Below are positions 1 to 7,361 of a stretch of DNA of 30,856 bases, piece by piece. Position 1 is the stretch's first letter. Each line of letters starts with the position of its first letter. The DNA is from a virus, in the IMG/VR virus record IMGVR_UViG_3300020479_000002, positions 1 to 30,856 of that record, one strand, 5' to 3'. The notes below the pieces were generated by a model. That model saw only the letters and a program-made list of their open reading frames with translations, made no database searches and had not been told where the DNA came from. Made by a program: the position numbers and the translations under genes.

Positions 1-48
1 CGATTTGTAATCGGTAGGTCACGGGTTCGATTCCTGTTGCCGGCACCA
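1..48 (+). tRNA. tRNA-Thr (anticodon TGT), 3' part
   Basis: The window starts inside a tRNA gene. Visible parts are the anticodon loop TTTGTAA closed by CGA/TCG, a T-arm ACGGG-TTCGATT-CCTGT, the acceptor 3' strand TGCCGGC, the discriminator A and an encoded CCA ending at 48. The central triplet TGT reads threonine ACA codons. The 5' half lies outside the window. This is a host gene serving as the phage integration site, because an integrase gene ends 15 bases further on. Confidence 0.9.
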
Positions 49-62
49 TGTTTTTCATGCGG
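1..62. other. probable left attachment junction (attL) in tRNA-Thr 3' end
   Basis: A tyrosine integrase gene ends at 63, pointing at the tRNA 3' end, the standard layout of an integrated phage. The attL core should lie within the tRNA 3' half so that the gene stays intact after insertion. No second copy of the T-arm/acceptor sequence was seen, so attR is outside the window and the exact core cannot be drawn. Confidence 0.6.
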
Positions 63-1088
63 TTAGGTCGCACTCGGCACAACTCGGATCAGGGGCTGTG
101 CCTTTTTTGTACCATTCACTTCCACATTCCCCGCGTACTGCGCGACGTGATCCGACGACAGATGCGCGTACCGCTGCACCATATCAAGCGACGCCCAGCC
201 GCCCATCTGCTGCAGGACGAGCAGCGGGGTGCCAGCCTGGACGTGCCACGAGGCCCAGGTATGGCGTAGGCCGTGCCAGGTGAAGTCCTCGATGCCAGCA
301 CGAGCAAGAGCCTTGCGCCACGCCTTCGTGTTCGTCTGGGTGACGGGCTGCCCCTGGTAGGTGAACACGACGCGGGTATGCTTGCCGATCTGCCGACGCA
401 GCACAGCAATGGCCTGATCGTTTAGGCTGACCGGGATCGGCTTGCGGGCCTTGGCCTGGTCCGGATGGATCCACGCGCACCGGCGCTGCATGTCAACCTG
501 CGCCCACTCGAGGCCCGTCACGTTGCTCTGGCGCAGGCCGGTGAGCAGCGAGAACTCGGCCATGTCGGCTAGGTGCTGCGGAAGCTCCTGCAGCAGCCTT
601 GCGGCCTCCTCCTGCGTGAGCCAGCGCAACCGCTGCGACTGCACCGGGTAGGGCTCAAAGGTGGGCACTACCTCCAGCCAGCCCCACTTGTGCGCCCGGC
701 GCAGGATGGCGCGGATCAGCGCCAAGTAGTGATTGGCCGTGCTCGCCGACGCCTCCTTGCGCTTGCGCTCGAGAATGCCGCGCACCATCTCCGTGCTGAT
801 GTCTTCGAGCCTTTTGCCGGAAAGGTACGGCTGCAACCACTCCAGCTGCTGCATGTCGCCCTTGATGCTGGCCTTGTGCGCCTTCTCATCCAGCCAGCGC
901 AGGGCTGCTTCATCCCAGGTGCGAGCCGGGGACTCTTTCAGCCGCGACTGCCGCCATGCCTCCGCTTTGAGCCGGTCGTGCAGCTCTTGGGCGGCTGCTT
1001 TCTCCGCTGTGCCAGTCGAGCGCCTAACTCGCTGGCCGCGCGGGTCGATGAAATCAACCCACCAAAACTTACCACGTTTGTAGAGCAT
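63..1088 (-). CDS. int: phage integrase (tyrosine recombinase)
   Basis: 341 aa, normal length for a phage tyrosine recombinase. It catalyses site-specific insertion and excision of the phage between attP and attB. The N-terminus carries a short strand-rich segment (KRGKFWWVDF) typical of arm-binding domains, followed by a SAM-like core-binding region around residues 55-135. The catalytic domain shows Arg186 in LLTGLR, the HGLRH motif with His272 and Arg275, Trp298 in GGW, and the nucleophile Tyr307 in QRYAHLS. A lysine-rich KARK turn near 214 may hold the catalytic Lys. It is the last gene of the leftward operon, directly beside the tRNA target, and its start lies inside the upstream excisionase-like gene, so the two are probably translationally coupled. 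Confidence 0.95.
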   Translation of the reverse strand: MLYKRGKFWWVDFIDPRGQRVRRSTGTAEKAAAQELHDRLKAEAWRQSRLKESPARTWDEAALRWLDEKAHKASIKGDMQQLEWLQPYLSGKRLEDISTEMVRGILERKRKEASASTANHYLALIRAILRRAHKWGWLEVVPTFEPYPVQSQRLRWLTQEEAARLLQELPQHLADMAEFSLLTGLRQSNVTGLEWAQVDMQRRCAWIHPDQAKARKPIPVSLNDQAIAVLRRQIGKHTRVVFTYQGQPVTQTNTKAWRKALARAGIEDFTWHGLRHTWASWHVQAGTPLLVLQQMGGWASLDMVQRYAHLSSDHVAQYAGNVEVNGTKKAQPLIRVVPSAT

Positions 1089-1282
1089 TGGGTTTCTCCT
1101 TTGCCCGTCTGCCGGGGACGAGTTTGCAGCTCACGCAGGTAGGCGACAAGATCCTCTTCCAAGAACACCCACGACTTGCCGGGCTTGGCGGCGGGCACAT
1201 CACCAGCCTTGGCGCGACGCTGGAGCGTGTCGGGGTGCAAGTGCAGGAAGGCGGCTGCTTGGTGGAGGTCAAGGGTTTTCAT
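938..1282 (-). CDS. excisionase-like HTH DNA-binding protein
   Basis: 114 aa. Residues 1-53 form a MerR/Xis-type winged helix-turn-helix (LDLHQAAAFLHLHPDTLQRR, later GKSWVFLEEDLVAYL), the fold used by phage excisionases and recombination directionality factors. The ATG overlaps the stop of the methylase gene as ATGA, which fixes the start. The reading frame stays open for another 60 codons and runs 151 bases into the integrase gene in a different frame. That tail is Arg/Ser-rich and may simply be read-through of int coding sequence, although I recall similar tails in related prophages. Position directly before int supports a role in excision. No experimental function can be inferred beyond that. 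Confidence 0.75.
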   Translation of the reverse strand: MKTLDLHQAAAFLHLHPDTLQRRAKAGDVPAAKPGKSWVFLEEDLVAYLRELQTRPRQTGKGETQCSTNVVSFGGLISSTRAASELGARLAQRRKQPPKSCTTGSKRRHGGSRG

Positions 1283-2145
1283 GCCAACAAATCCTGTTGC
1301 TTTGGACCAAGCAACGCTTCCGCGCATTTTGGGTTTATCCACACGCATTCGGTACGTGTTACCGTTCCACGATGTCCACTAATTCTTGCCTCCTTTGAAA
1401 AGCGCGGCCATCCTGCCAAAGCCTCGTTGTAAGTTTCTGTCATGTAACCAGACAGCACGACAAAGCCTTTCACTTGCCTAATCTTTTCCAAAAGCGCGAA
1501 ATGTTGCGAGTCGTCCATCTCATGTCGATAGTATTTGCCCCCTGTTATGACGCGCGATTCAAACATGTACGGCGGATCCACGAAAAACAGTGTACCCGGC
1601 GCGTCATGACGGTTGATCACGTCCAGCGCATCACCGGACTCAATGATCACACCGCGTAGCCGTTCGCAAAAGGCGGGTATCGCTTCTGGAAATGAAGCCC
1701 AATACATAGCCGGGGTTACGCTCCGATCATCCGCTGAATAGGTGCGAAATCCGGTTCGCCCTTTCGTCGCCCCAGCGCTTCCAAATCCAGCAGCCGCACG
1801 AAATATGGTACGCCGGGCTTTCTCTACCGGATCAGAAGTATCCTCATAAGCGGTCATAAATTCGCTTCTTGCGCATGGCGTCAAAGCGCACAACGTTGCC
1901 AAATGGCTTGACTGTTCTGGATCGCGCAACACACGGAATACGTTTACCACCTCGTCGTCCAGGTCGTTGTACACTTCTGCCGGGCTGCGCGGCTTGCGCA
2001 TCAGCACGCTCGCCGCGCCACCAAACGGTTCTACATACGTGTGGTGCTCGGGGAAGAAGGATATTACCCACTCCGCCAAGCGCCACTTGCCGCCGTGATA
2101 GCGCATCACCGGGCGAGAGGGATCCGGTTTATCTTGGGTTTTCAA
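1279..2145 (-). CDS. dam: DNA adenine N6-methylase (Dam/D12 class)
   Basis: 288 aa from a TTG start. Class D12 methylases transfer a methyl group from S-adenosylmethionine to adenine N6. Motif X is visible as RYHGGKWRLAEW near the N-terminus, the SAM-binding motif I as YVEPFGGAASVLMRK, and the catalytic motif IV as DPPYMFESR. The TTG was chosen because GGGGAG lies at the right distance upstream and TTGA overlaps the stop of the preceding gene; an internal ATG at 2106 just before the HGGK motif is the alternative. In a phage such an enzyme usually protects DNA from host restriction or alters regulation. The target sequence cannot be read from the protein, though GATC is common in this class. 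Confidence 0.9.
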   Translation of the reverse strand: MKTQDKPDPSRPVMRYHGGKWRLAEWVISFFPEHHTYVEPFGGAASVLMRKPRSPAEVYNDLDDEVVNVFRVLRDPEQSSHLATLCALTPCARSEFMTAYEDTSDPVEKARRTIFRAAAGFGSAGATKGRTGFRTYSADDRSVTPAMYWASFPEAIPAFCERLRGVIIESGDALDVINRHDAPGTLFFVDPPYMFESRVITGGKYYRHEMDDSQHFALLEKIRQVKGFVVLSGYMTETYNEALAGWPRFSKEARISGHRGTVTRTECVWINPKCAEALLGPKQQDLLA

Positions 2146-2333
2146 AACAAGCTCCCCTGCCCTTTCCCCAGGCTTTCCGCATAGTTCCTGCGGGCACGCT
2201 GCGCCCACTCGAATACATCCCACCAGAAGGTGTTCCAGAGCGGCTCTCTCAGCTTCACGCGCAACTGGTGGTGGTAGACGCGGGCTATGTGGGCGTATTG
2301 CTCTGGCGTGGTTTGGGTTTGCATTCCGGGCAT
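2142..2333 (-). CDS. small phage protein, unknown function
   Basis: 63 aa, rich in aromatic and basic residues (NTFWWDVFEWAQRARR) with a predicted helical character and no signal peptide or membrane segment. The ATG at 2333 follows the upstream stop by one base, and its own stop overlaps the TTG of the methylase gene, so it is part of the continuous leftward operon. A longer reading from 2387 would overlap the upstream gene without a ribosome binding site. I do not recognise the family. Confidence 0.65.
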   Translation of the reverse strand: MPGMQTQTTPEQYAHIARVYHHQLRVKLREPLWNTFWWDVFEWAQRARRNYAESLGKGQGSLF

Positions 2334-2334
2334 G

Positions 2335-2634
2335 TCACACCTCCGGTGGTGCCAAAGGGCCAATATACAAACCATCGCGCACTTCAAGGTGAGGGAAAAC
2401 GTAGATAACCGTCCACGCAGTGCCGCCTCTGCGCTGAAACCAGTATGCGCCGTCTTTTGTCACCTGCTCCGGTTCCAGCACCTTGTGTGGCGCTTTCAGG
2501 CGCTCGATCTCGGCGCGTAGGCGTTCAATCTCGGTTTCCAGTGCGGCGTATTCCTCATACCGCACAAAATCGCCGTCATCACATTCACCGAGCATCACAT
2601 CCGTGGATCGGAAATCATAGCGTTGCAGTTTCAT
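2335..2634 (-). CDS. phage protein with short coiled coil, unknown function
   Basis: 99 aa. The central part (ALETEIERLRAEIERLKAP) is a clear heptad-repeat coiled coil, followed by a C-terminal beta-rich region with aromatic residues. The start ATG overlaps the previous gene's stop (ATGA) and follows a GAGG-type ribosome binding site. Small proteins with a single coiled coil are common in phage early operons, but the family is not recognised. Its stop is one base before the next start, so expression is coupled to its neighbours. Confidence 0.65.
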   Translation of the reverse strand: MKLQRYDFRSTDVMLGECDDGDFVRYEEYAALETEIERLRAEIERLKAPHKVLEPEQVTKDGAYWFQRRGGTAWTVIYVFPHLEVRDGLYIGPLAPPEV

Positions 2635-2957
2635 TCCTCGCCCTCCTTGCCCACCACTTGAACCAGTTCAAAATCGTGATAAATATGCACCCCTGTCCAC
2701 TCGTTCAGATCAACATGTACCCTGCCATCGCGGAGGGATCGAACATCGCAAACACGCTCTCGTCTATGGTTTCCCGTAATGATGACATGGCCTTCTCTCA
2801 AATCAGACGCATAAACATAGTGTGCTACACCCATCACTTGTTCCCCACTCGCACAGTGATATTCAAGAAAAGATAGGAACGCCATTCCTGGCCCCCATAG
2901 GCACTCGCTCAAAGGGCGGTGGTCGGTTGATACATAAACATCGTTGCAGTTTCTCAT
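2631..2957 (-). CDS. phage protein, unknown function
   Basis: 108 aa. The ATG at 2957 overlaps the upstream stop as ATGA. The sequence is beta-rich (segments such as EGHVIITGN and HIYHDFELVQVV) without recognisable catalytic motifs, membrane segment or signal. Base composition of this gene and its upstream neighbour looks more AT-rich than the recombination genes of the same operon, which suggests a more recent acquisition. No function is proposed. Confidence 0.6.
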   Translation of the reverse strand: MRNCNDVYVSTDHRPLSECLWGPGMAFLSFLEYHCASGEQVMGVAHYVYASDLREGHVIITGNHRRERVCDVRSLRDGRVHVDLNEWTGVHIYHDFELVQVVGKEGEE

Positions 2958-3370
2958 TCCCCGTCCTCCGCAAGTTCGGCGTGGTCCCAAACAACAAATC
3001 CAAATTGATTATACGCTGTCCAAGATGTGCGCCCATCACGCCAACACATGGGCCGTCCGTCCACATGTACCCCGGCAAAATATCCCTTATGTTTTTTGGA
3101 TGAGCCTTCGTCCCAAAACCACGCCTTCGCATCTATCGGCCAATCATGGTACGGCCTGACTTCTTCGATCACTAGCACGCCGCTGTATATACAGCATAGT
3201 GTTTCTGGGTTTACGTTAAAAACCGAGTATTCAGTTACTCCGACTATTACCGGCCTGTTGCTACTATAAATAAAAAATCCTGTTATCTCTACCGGCTGCC
3301 GCCCATCCACCATGCGCCACTTTTTCTTTCGCATCTCATTAAACTTCTGTTGCAGTTCGTCGATGTTCAT
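2954..3370 (-). CDS. phage protein, unknown function
   Basis: 138 aa. The ATG at 3370 has a strong GGAGGA ribosome binding site and overlaps the upstream stop (ATGA). An N-terminal amphipathic helix (IDELQQKFNEMRKKKWRM) is followed by an all-beta body with many Trp and Tyr residues (KAWFWDEG, RTSWTAYNQFGFVVW). Like the next gene downstream it is AT-richer than the rest of the arm. The two proteins share a beta-rich style but no alignment that I can see by eye. Confidence 0.6.
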   Translation of the reverse strand: MNIDELQQKFNEMRKKKWRMVDGRQPVEITGFFIYSSNRPVIVGVTEYSVFNVNPETLCCIYSGVLVIEEVRPYHDWPIDAKAWFWDEGSSKKHKGYFAGVHVDGRPMCWRDGRTSWTAYNQFGFVVWDHAELAEDGE

Positions 3371-3702
3371 AAATCCTCCTCCCACGCATACCCAGCCAGC
3401 GTCAAAGCCGGCGTCGTCCTCGGCTCGTACCGAAACGGCAACCGCTCCCCTCGGTATTCTCCGCGCTCTCTGGGCGATTCCTTGGGGCCGCCGTACTGCG
3501 GCGGGTAATACCGGGCGTAGCCGCCCTTGCGACCGTCAGCAAGCACCGTGTGACGCTTATCCGACGCCAGACGCCCAGCCTTCACGAGATCGCGGCAGCG
3601 GATCGTGACGCTGCGCTGTGGGGCTTGAAAGGCCAAGGATATGTCGTAGGACGTGCAGCCTTGGTGCGCGCGGATGTAGTCCAGAATCTGGTCGTCAGGC
3701 AT
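3367..3702 (-). CDS. winged-helix DNA-binding protein
   Basis: 111 aa. Residues 1-65 read as a winged helix-turn-helix: DQILDYIRAHQGCTSYDISL, a recognition helix in APQRSVTIRCRDLVKAGRL, and a wing around KRHTVLADGRKGGY. The rest is basic and proline-rich. This fold occurs in phage regulators and replication accessory proteins. It overlaps the MazG-like gene by eight bases and the next gene by four. The target is unknown; it may regulate this operon or host genes. Confidence 0.65.
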   Translation of the reverse strand: MPDDQILDYIRAHQGCTSYDISLAFQAPQRSVTIRCRDLVKAGRLASDKRHTVLADGRKGGYARYYPPQYGGPKESPRERGEYRGERLPFRYEPRTTPALTLAGYAWEEDL

Positions 3703-4069
3703 GGTCGCCCTCCTTCACAAAAACGCCGTCAACCATGCAACCCTTGCGGTCTTTGATCTGTTCCCAGGCCACGTCCTGGCACGCCTCTATACTTGCCCCG
3801 AGTTGCGCGGCAAGTATCGTCAGCACGACGGTCATGTCGCCGATGGCGTCCATTGCTTCGTCGGTTTTTCCGCGCGCAATGGCGGCGCATAGCTCGCCAT
3901 ACTCTTCCCCTAACTTGATGGTCTGGTTCTTGGGGTCGCTTCCGTGGATCAGGTTGCGGGCCGCAGCCCACCGCACGACGCGCTCGTTGCGCTCGTTGGC
4001 GGCTGCGAGCAGGTCGGTGAGGCGGTCCCACTCGGCGTGGAGGTGCTGGATTTGTTCGTCGGGGGTCAT
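3695..4069 (-). CDS. MazG-like nucleotide pyrophosphohydrolase
   Basis: 124 aa, the size of a single all-alpha MazG/dUTPase-superfamily domain. The metal-binding signature is visible as KLGEEYGEL (Glu55, Glu56, Glu59) followed by TDEAMDAIGDM with Asp74 and Asp78 on the partner helix. These enzymes hydrolyse nucleoside triphosphates to monophosphates and pyrophosphate; in phages they are thought to clean the nucleotide pool or blunt host stress signalling. The ATG overlaps the upstream stop. The substrate cannot be read from the sequence. Confidence 0.8.
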   Translation of the reverse strand: MTPDEQIQHLHAEWDRLTDLLAAANERNERVVRWAAARNLIHGSDPKNQTIKLGEEYGELCAAIARGKTDEAMDAIGDMTVVLTILAAQLGASIEACQDVAWEQIKDRKGCMVDGVFVKEGDHA

Positions 4070-4902
4070 TCTGTAATGCTCTTTATGTTGGGTCGGATCA
4101 AATCGGCAATGGCCGCAACTTCGCGGTTAACGTCGGATATCTGCACTTTGGTCAGGTGCGCGCATTTGGGGTCGAACGCCTTGAAAGCCCTGGCGAGAAG
4201 GTCTTGTTCCTGCGCCCTGCCGCTGCTCGCGGTAAGACGCCCGTCCAAGGCGGCAGAGGCCAATGCAATGGCTATGCGCGGCAGTGATTGCGTTTCCATG
4301 TGGATCAAGTCTCGGTAGACTTGAAAGGCGTGTTCACCATTGCCGATCAAGTCGTGGATACAGGCGGACAAGCGAAAAGGGTTGGAAGAAAAGATACGCT
4401 TCCTGGTGCCGCACGTTTGCAGAAGACGCTCGTGGGACTCTTTCAACAAATCCACCATGAACTCAACGTGGAAGTCCGCGGGCCGCTGAAAGCACACCCT
4501 GGCCGCCAGATTGGCGCACTCAGCCAGGCGCTTTTCTGTGCCGTGCGCATCTGCAAATGAGCGCATCTGGCCGCGATCAATTACTGCGAACACTTCACGC
4601 GGGATGTTCTCCCAGACGACGCATTCCTGGGGGATTCCAGTCTCGACGATGGCCCATAGCCGGTGTTGGCCGTTGAGCAAAACACCGTCCGGGTCAAAGC
4701 AAATCGCCTCTGGCGTGAGCAGCCATTTGCCGTGCTCCATGATGATGGCGTAGCGCTTCGCTGCTCCTGGGCGAAAGCGCCGATTGATGCTGTTCTTCTG
4801 CATCATGACTTGCGCTTCCCTGGGCGTGATCCGACGTATGGACACGCGCCATCCGTTGGGAAAGGTAAACTCGTTTATGCGTAGTCGTTCTGCCAGTTTC
4901 AT
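4066..4902 (-). CDS. ParB-like protein with NGQHRL motif
   Basis: 278 aa from an ATG with a perfect AAAGGAGG ribosome binding site. The region around residues 60-95 contains WLLTPEAICFDPDGVLLNGQ followed by HRLWAI, matching the (D/N)GQHR core of the ParB/sulfiredoxin-like fold, where it binds nucleotide. The remainder is mostly helical with no DNA-binding domain that I can identify. ParB-like proteins in phage early operons are variously annotated as nucleases or anti-restriction factors, but nothing here settles which. A 94-base gap separates it from the recT gene, the longest inside this operon. Confidence 0.7.
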   Translation of the reverse strand: MKLAERLRINEFTFPNGWRVSIRRITPREAQVMMQKNSINRRFRPGAAKRYAIIMEHGKWLLTPEAICFDPDGVLLNGQHRLWAIVETGIPQECVVWENIPREVFAVIDRGQMRSFADAHGTEKRLAECANLAARVCFQRPADFHVEFMVDLLKESHERLLQTCGTRKRIFSSNPFRLSACIHDLIGNGEHAFQVYRDLIHMETQSLPRIAIALASAALDGRLTASSGRAQEQDLLARAFKAFDPKCAHLTKVQISDVNREVAAIADLIRPNIKSITE

Positions 4903-4996
4903 GTTGCCTCCTTTGCGGAATAATCGCCCCACTCACGCCGGGGCCCAGCGGTCGCCTTACGCCCTGGGAGTCTCAGCGACGCGGCGACGGCCTCCG

Positions 4997-5881
4997 TTAC
5001 GCACGGTGGGCTGGCGTCACCCGCTGCAATGCCGCCGCAGACGCTCTGTTCACCTCGTCGAACAGGTCCGGGAACTCGGCCTTGAGCCGCTGATACACCG
5101 GAAGCTCCGACACTTTCTTGAGCTCTTCCTTGGTGGTTGCCTCGCCGATCAGCGAGATCAGGTCGTCTCGGGCCAATTCGGGGTCGAAGTCGGGTATGGG
5201 TTCTACATCGACGCCCATGTCGTCGGTGGCGACAGGGGCGGCCTCTGGCCCATTAGCAACGTCCTGTACCGTTATCGGGTGCTGCTCGGGCGTGATGTCG
5301 ATGATGTCGCGGGCTTCCTCTGCGGTCGTGAGGCCCATGGATAGCTCGGGCGCATACGCGCGCACCCACCAAGCACCGGCGCGGTACATGAGCATCTGCT
5401 GCGGCATGGTCTGCCACTTGCTGCCGTTCTTCTGATGCCAGCCCTCTTTTTTCGCCATGCCGATGCTGATCCAGGTGCCGTCCAGCCGCTCCTGCGTTTC
5501 CTTCTCAATGGCCCACGCGCGGCAGGCCCAGTCGTCGGTGCCTTCCTTGCCCTTGAACTCAAAGCGCAAAGCCGAGAACCGCCCGCAACTGTTGGCCGTG
5601 GCGATCAGGAACTGCGCCGACCAAGTGGGTCTCCCATGCACGATCACGAGGTTCTGCATGACCATGAGCGGGTCGGCGTTGAGGCGCTGGGCCATGTTGA
5701 GCGCCACGATGCAGTTGGGCAGGTTGCCTTGGTACTCCTTGGGGACCAGCGTGCTGCTGGATAGGGCCTTGGCAGCGCGCTGGGCCAACTCAAAGCCCTG
5801 CAGGGTGGTGAAACCCACAGTGACGGGCTCTTGGTGCTGCGCGGGTAGGGTGTTGCGTAATTCCTGGATGCTGACAGCCAT
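4997..5881 (-). CDS. recT: RecT-family single-strand annealing protein
   Basis: 294 aa. RecT/Bet-type proteins anneal complementary single strands during phage recombination. The family core is visible: an N-terminal helix, LPNCIVALNMAQRLNADPLM, then the VHGRPTWSAQFLIATAN segment and a central KWQTMPQQMLMYRAGAWWVR stretch leading to LSMGLTTAEEARDI. The C-terminal third is acidic and variable, as usual, and ends in a short helical domain. The ATG follows GGAGATACACC. The exonuclease gene ends ten bases upstream, giving the classic exonuclease plus annealase pair. Confidence 0.92.
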   Translation of the reverse strand: MAVSIQELRNTLPAQHQEPVTVGFTTLQGFELAQRAAKALSSSTLVPKEYQGNLPNCIVALNMAQRLNADPLMVMQNLVIVHGRPTWSAQFLIATANSCGRFSALRFEFKGKEGTDDWACRAWAIEKETQERLDGTWISIGMAKKEGWHQKNGSKWQTMPQQMLMYRAGAWWVRAYAPELSMGLTTAEEARDIIDITPEQHPITVQDVANGPEAAPVATDDMGVDVEPIPDFDPELARDDLISLIGEATTKEELKKVSELPVYQRLKAEFPDLFDEVNRASAAALQRVTPAHRA

Positions 5882-5891
5882 GGTGTATCTC

Positions 5892-6668
5892 CTATGCGTG
5901 ATAGGGACAGGTGGTAAACGCTGGGCAGTATTTGGCGCTGCACAGCAGGGACTTTGGGTTCGGCGGGAACAGGCCCGTCTGGAGCATCTGCGCGGCCATG
6001 GTGATCAGGCCGGGGTGTGTGTCATCGCCGATCAGGGGCGCTTTCACGTCCTCGATGACGCCGGTGCCAACTGCGGGCTTGCCCTTGGTCTTGAGGCCCA
6101 CGATCTCGGCAGGCGCGTCCATAGGCATCTGCAGGGATTGCTCGGCCATGATCTGATAGATGCCGAGCTGGAGGTGGTGGCCCTTGGTCACGGCGCGGCC
6201 ATCGGACCCGACGGCAGTGCTGCCCGTCTTGAGGTCGGTGATGCCGAGCTTGCCGTCCTCCTGGCGCACTCGGTCGGTTGTGCCGGTGATGGTGACGGTG
6301 CCGTACTCCGTCGCAATATCCAGCGCGTCGCATTGCACCTCGACGGCGGCATACCGGCGGTGCGCGCCGATGGTCTGACAGTAGCCAGCGGTCAGGGCGG
6401 CGGCGGTGTCGATGGCCTTGCCTTGCGGCAGGTCGTCGTCCCAAAGCACGTCTTGCTCGGGTTCCTTGGCGGTCTGCACCGCGGTCTCGACAGCGGCCTC
6501 AAGGTCGTGCGCCGCGTGGGCGTCGTAGACGGCGGTCCCCGCATGGACGGCGGTACCCAAGGCAGCAGCGCCGCTGGACGGTAGCCGCAGGCCTTGCACG
6601 TTCTTGGCGTACCAGCGGGCTGGGCAGTCGAACAAGTCCGCCCAGGACGAGGCGCGTATTATGGTCAC
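5892..6668 (-). CDS. PD-(D/E)XK exonuclease with Fe-S cluster cysteines (Cas4/AddB-like)
   Basis: 258 aa from a GTG that overlaps the upstream stop as GTGA. Nuclease motifs are GTAVHAG (His42), TTDRV (Asp132), ITDLKTG (Asp145, Lys147) and a following Gln167 in HLQLGIYQ, the order seen in RecB/Cas4 nucleases. Cys15 in DCPARWY and Cys243, Cys248 and Cys254 at the C-terminus bracket the fold as the four ligands of a 4Fe-4S cluster do in Cas4 and AddB. It should resect double-stranded DNA ends to feed the adjacent RecT. It replaces the lambda-type or RecE-type exonuclease. Confidence 0.88.
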   Translation of the reverse strand: MTIIRASSWADLFDCPARWYAKNVQGLRLPSSGAAALGTAVHAGTAVYDAHAAHDLEAAVETAVQTAKEPEQDVLWDDDLPQGKAIDTAAALTAGYCQTIGAHRRYAAVEVQCDALDIATEYGTVTITGTTDRVRQEDGKLGITDLKTGSTAVGSDGRAVTKGHHLQLGIYQIMAEQSLQMPMDAPAEIVGLKTKGKPAVGTGVIEDVKAPLIGDDTHPGLITMAAQMLQTGLFPPNPKSLLCSAKYCPAFTTCPYHA

Positions 6669-6862
6669 GCTGCACCCCCACTCGGCGGCATAGGCCAGTC
6701 TTGGACTGTTTTCTTGCCGCGCGTGCGGAACGGAACGATCTGGGCGTTGCCTTGGGCTGGATGGGCAAGGCGGTCCAACTGCCTCTCCATCTCGCGCAGG
6801 GCGACGCTGGTGGGCAACTGGGTCAGGCGCAGGAGTTCGCTGGATGGGAGGCGCGTGATCAT
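6665..6862 (-). CDS. small phage protein, unknown function
   Basis: 65 aa. An N-terminal helical part (SELLRLTQLP, ALREMERQLDRLAHPAQ) is followed by a basic, proline-containing tail. ATG overlaps the upstream stop, and its own stop overlaps the GTG of the exonuclease gene, so it is translated with the recombination genes. Whether it helps them is unknown. Confidence 0.6.
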   Translation of the reverse strand: MITRLPSSELLRLTQLPTSVALREMERQLDRLAHPAQGNAQIVPFRTRGKKTVQDWPMPPSGGAA

Positions 6863-7071
6863 TTCTTCCGCGCCTCCATCATAGCGTCAGACATGAGATA
6901 GCAAAACTCAGCTATGCTCGGCATATGTTCTGGCTTTATCGTCTCGTCGCCAGGAATGCTCGCGAGATAGCCATTCAAAGCCTGTCCCGCAAAGTAGTCG
7001 CGCAGGTCCATTCCCCATTTGTCAGGGTTTCCCGGTTCTTCCGTTGGAAATGCTGGGACGTGATCTCTCAT
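6859..7071 (-). CDS. small phage protein, common prophage family
   Basis: 70 aa. It shows the pattern MDLRDYFAGQALNGYLAS and then AEFCYLMSDAMMEARKK, which I recognise from many small hypothetical proteins of enteric and related phages (YFAGQAL...ADAM..AR). No function is established for these. Start and stop both form four-base overlaps with neighbours. Confidence 0.7.
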   Translation of the reverse strand: MRDHVPAFPTEEPGNPDKWGMDLRDYFAGQALNGYLASIPGDETIKPEHMPSIAEFCYLMSDAMMEARKK

Positions 7072-7361
7072 TTCTCACCCCCTTCCGCCAGCGCAATAAC
7101 CCGGTCCATTTCACCTAGCCACGGGTCGTAGGTGTTGCAGTTGCAGGCTGCTATGATGCTGCTCAGGTTGCGCCGGCTGGTTTTCAGCAAGGCGAGCGTC
7201 TCGGGGGATGCGGCTATCAAAGCTGGCCTGTGGGCACGCCTTTGATCGGCCTGCTCTGGACCCTGAGGCAATAGGCATACCATATCTTTGGTATCAGCAT
7301 CTTCCACGTACAACGCTTGTTTTATGATCGAGGATCGCACCACTTGCCATTTCTCGCTCAT
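7068..7361 (-). CDS. phage protein, unknown function
   Basis: 97 aa. The sequence includes an N-terminal strand region (WQVVRSSIIKQALYVEDADT), then ALIAASPETLALLKTSRRNL, which resembles the 'A-L-I-A-A-A-P' segment found in many small phage early proteins. No catalytic motif is visible. It is coupled by four-base overlaps on both sides. Confidence 0.65.
   Translation of the reverse strand: MSEKWQVVRSSIIKQALYVEDADTKDMVCLLPQGPEQADQRRAHRPALIAASPETLALLKTSRRNLSSIIAACNCNTYDPWLGEMDRVIALAEGGEK

Noticed and set aside
4903-4996. Terminator or promoter in the gap downstream of recT
   Set aside because: The GC-rich gap has some self-complementarity (GGCCCC/GGGCCC-like) but no T tract and no convincing promoter boxes.
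5457-6584. Long plus-strand open frame (375 codons) opposite recT and exonuclease
   Set aside because: It is antisense to two well-recognised genes, has no ribosome binding site and gives a His/Leu/Gly-rich sequence typical of a GC-rich shadow frame.
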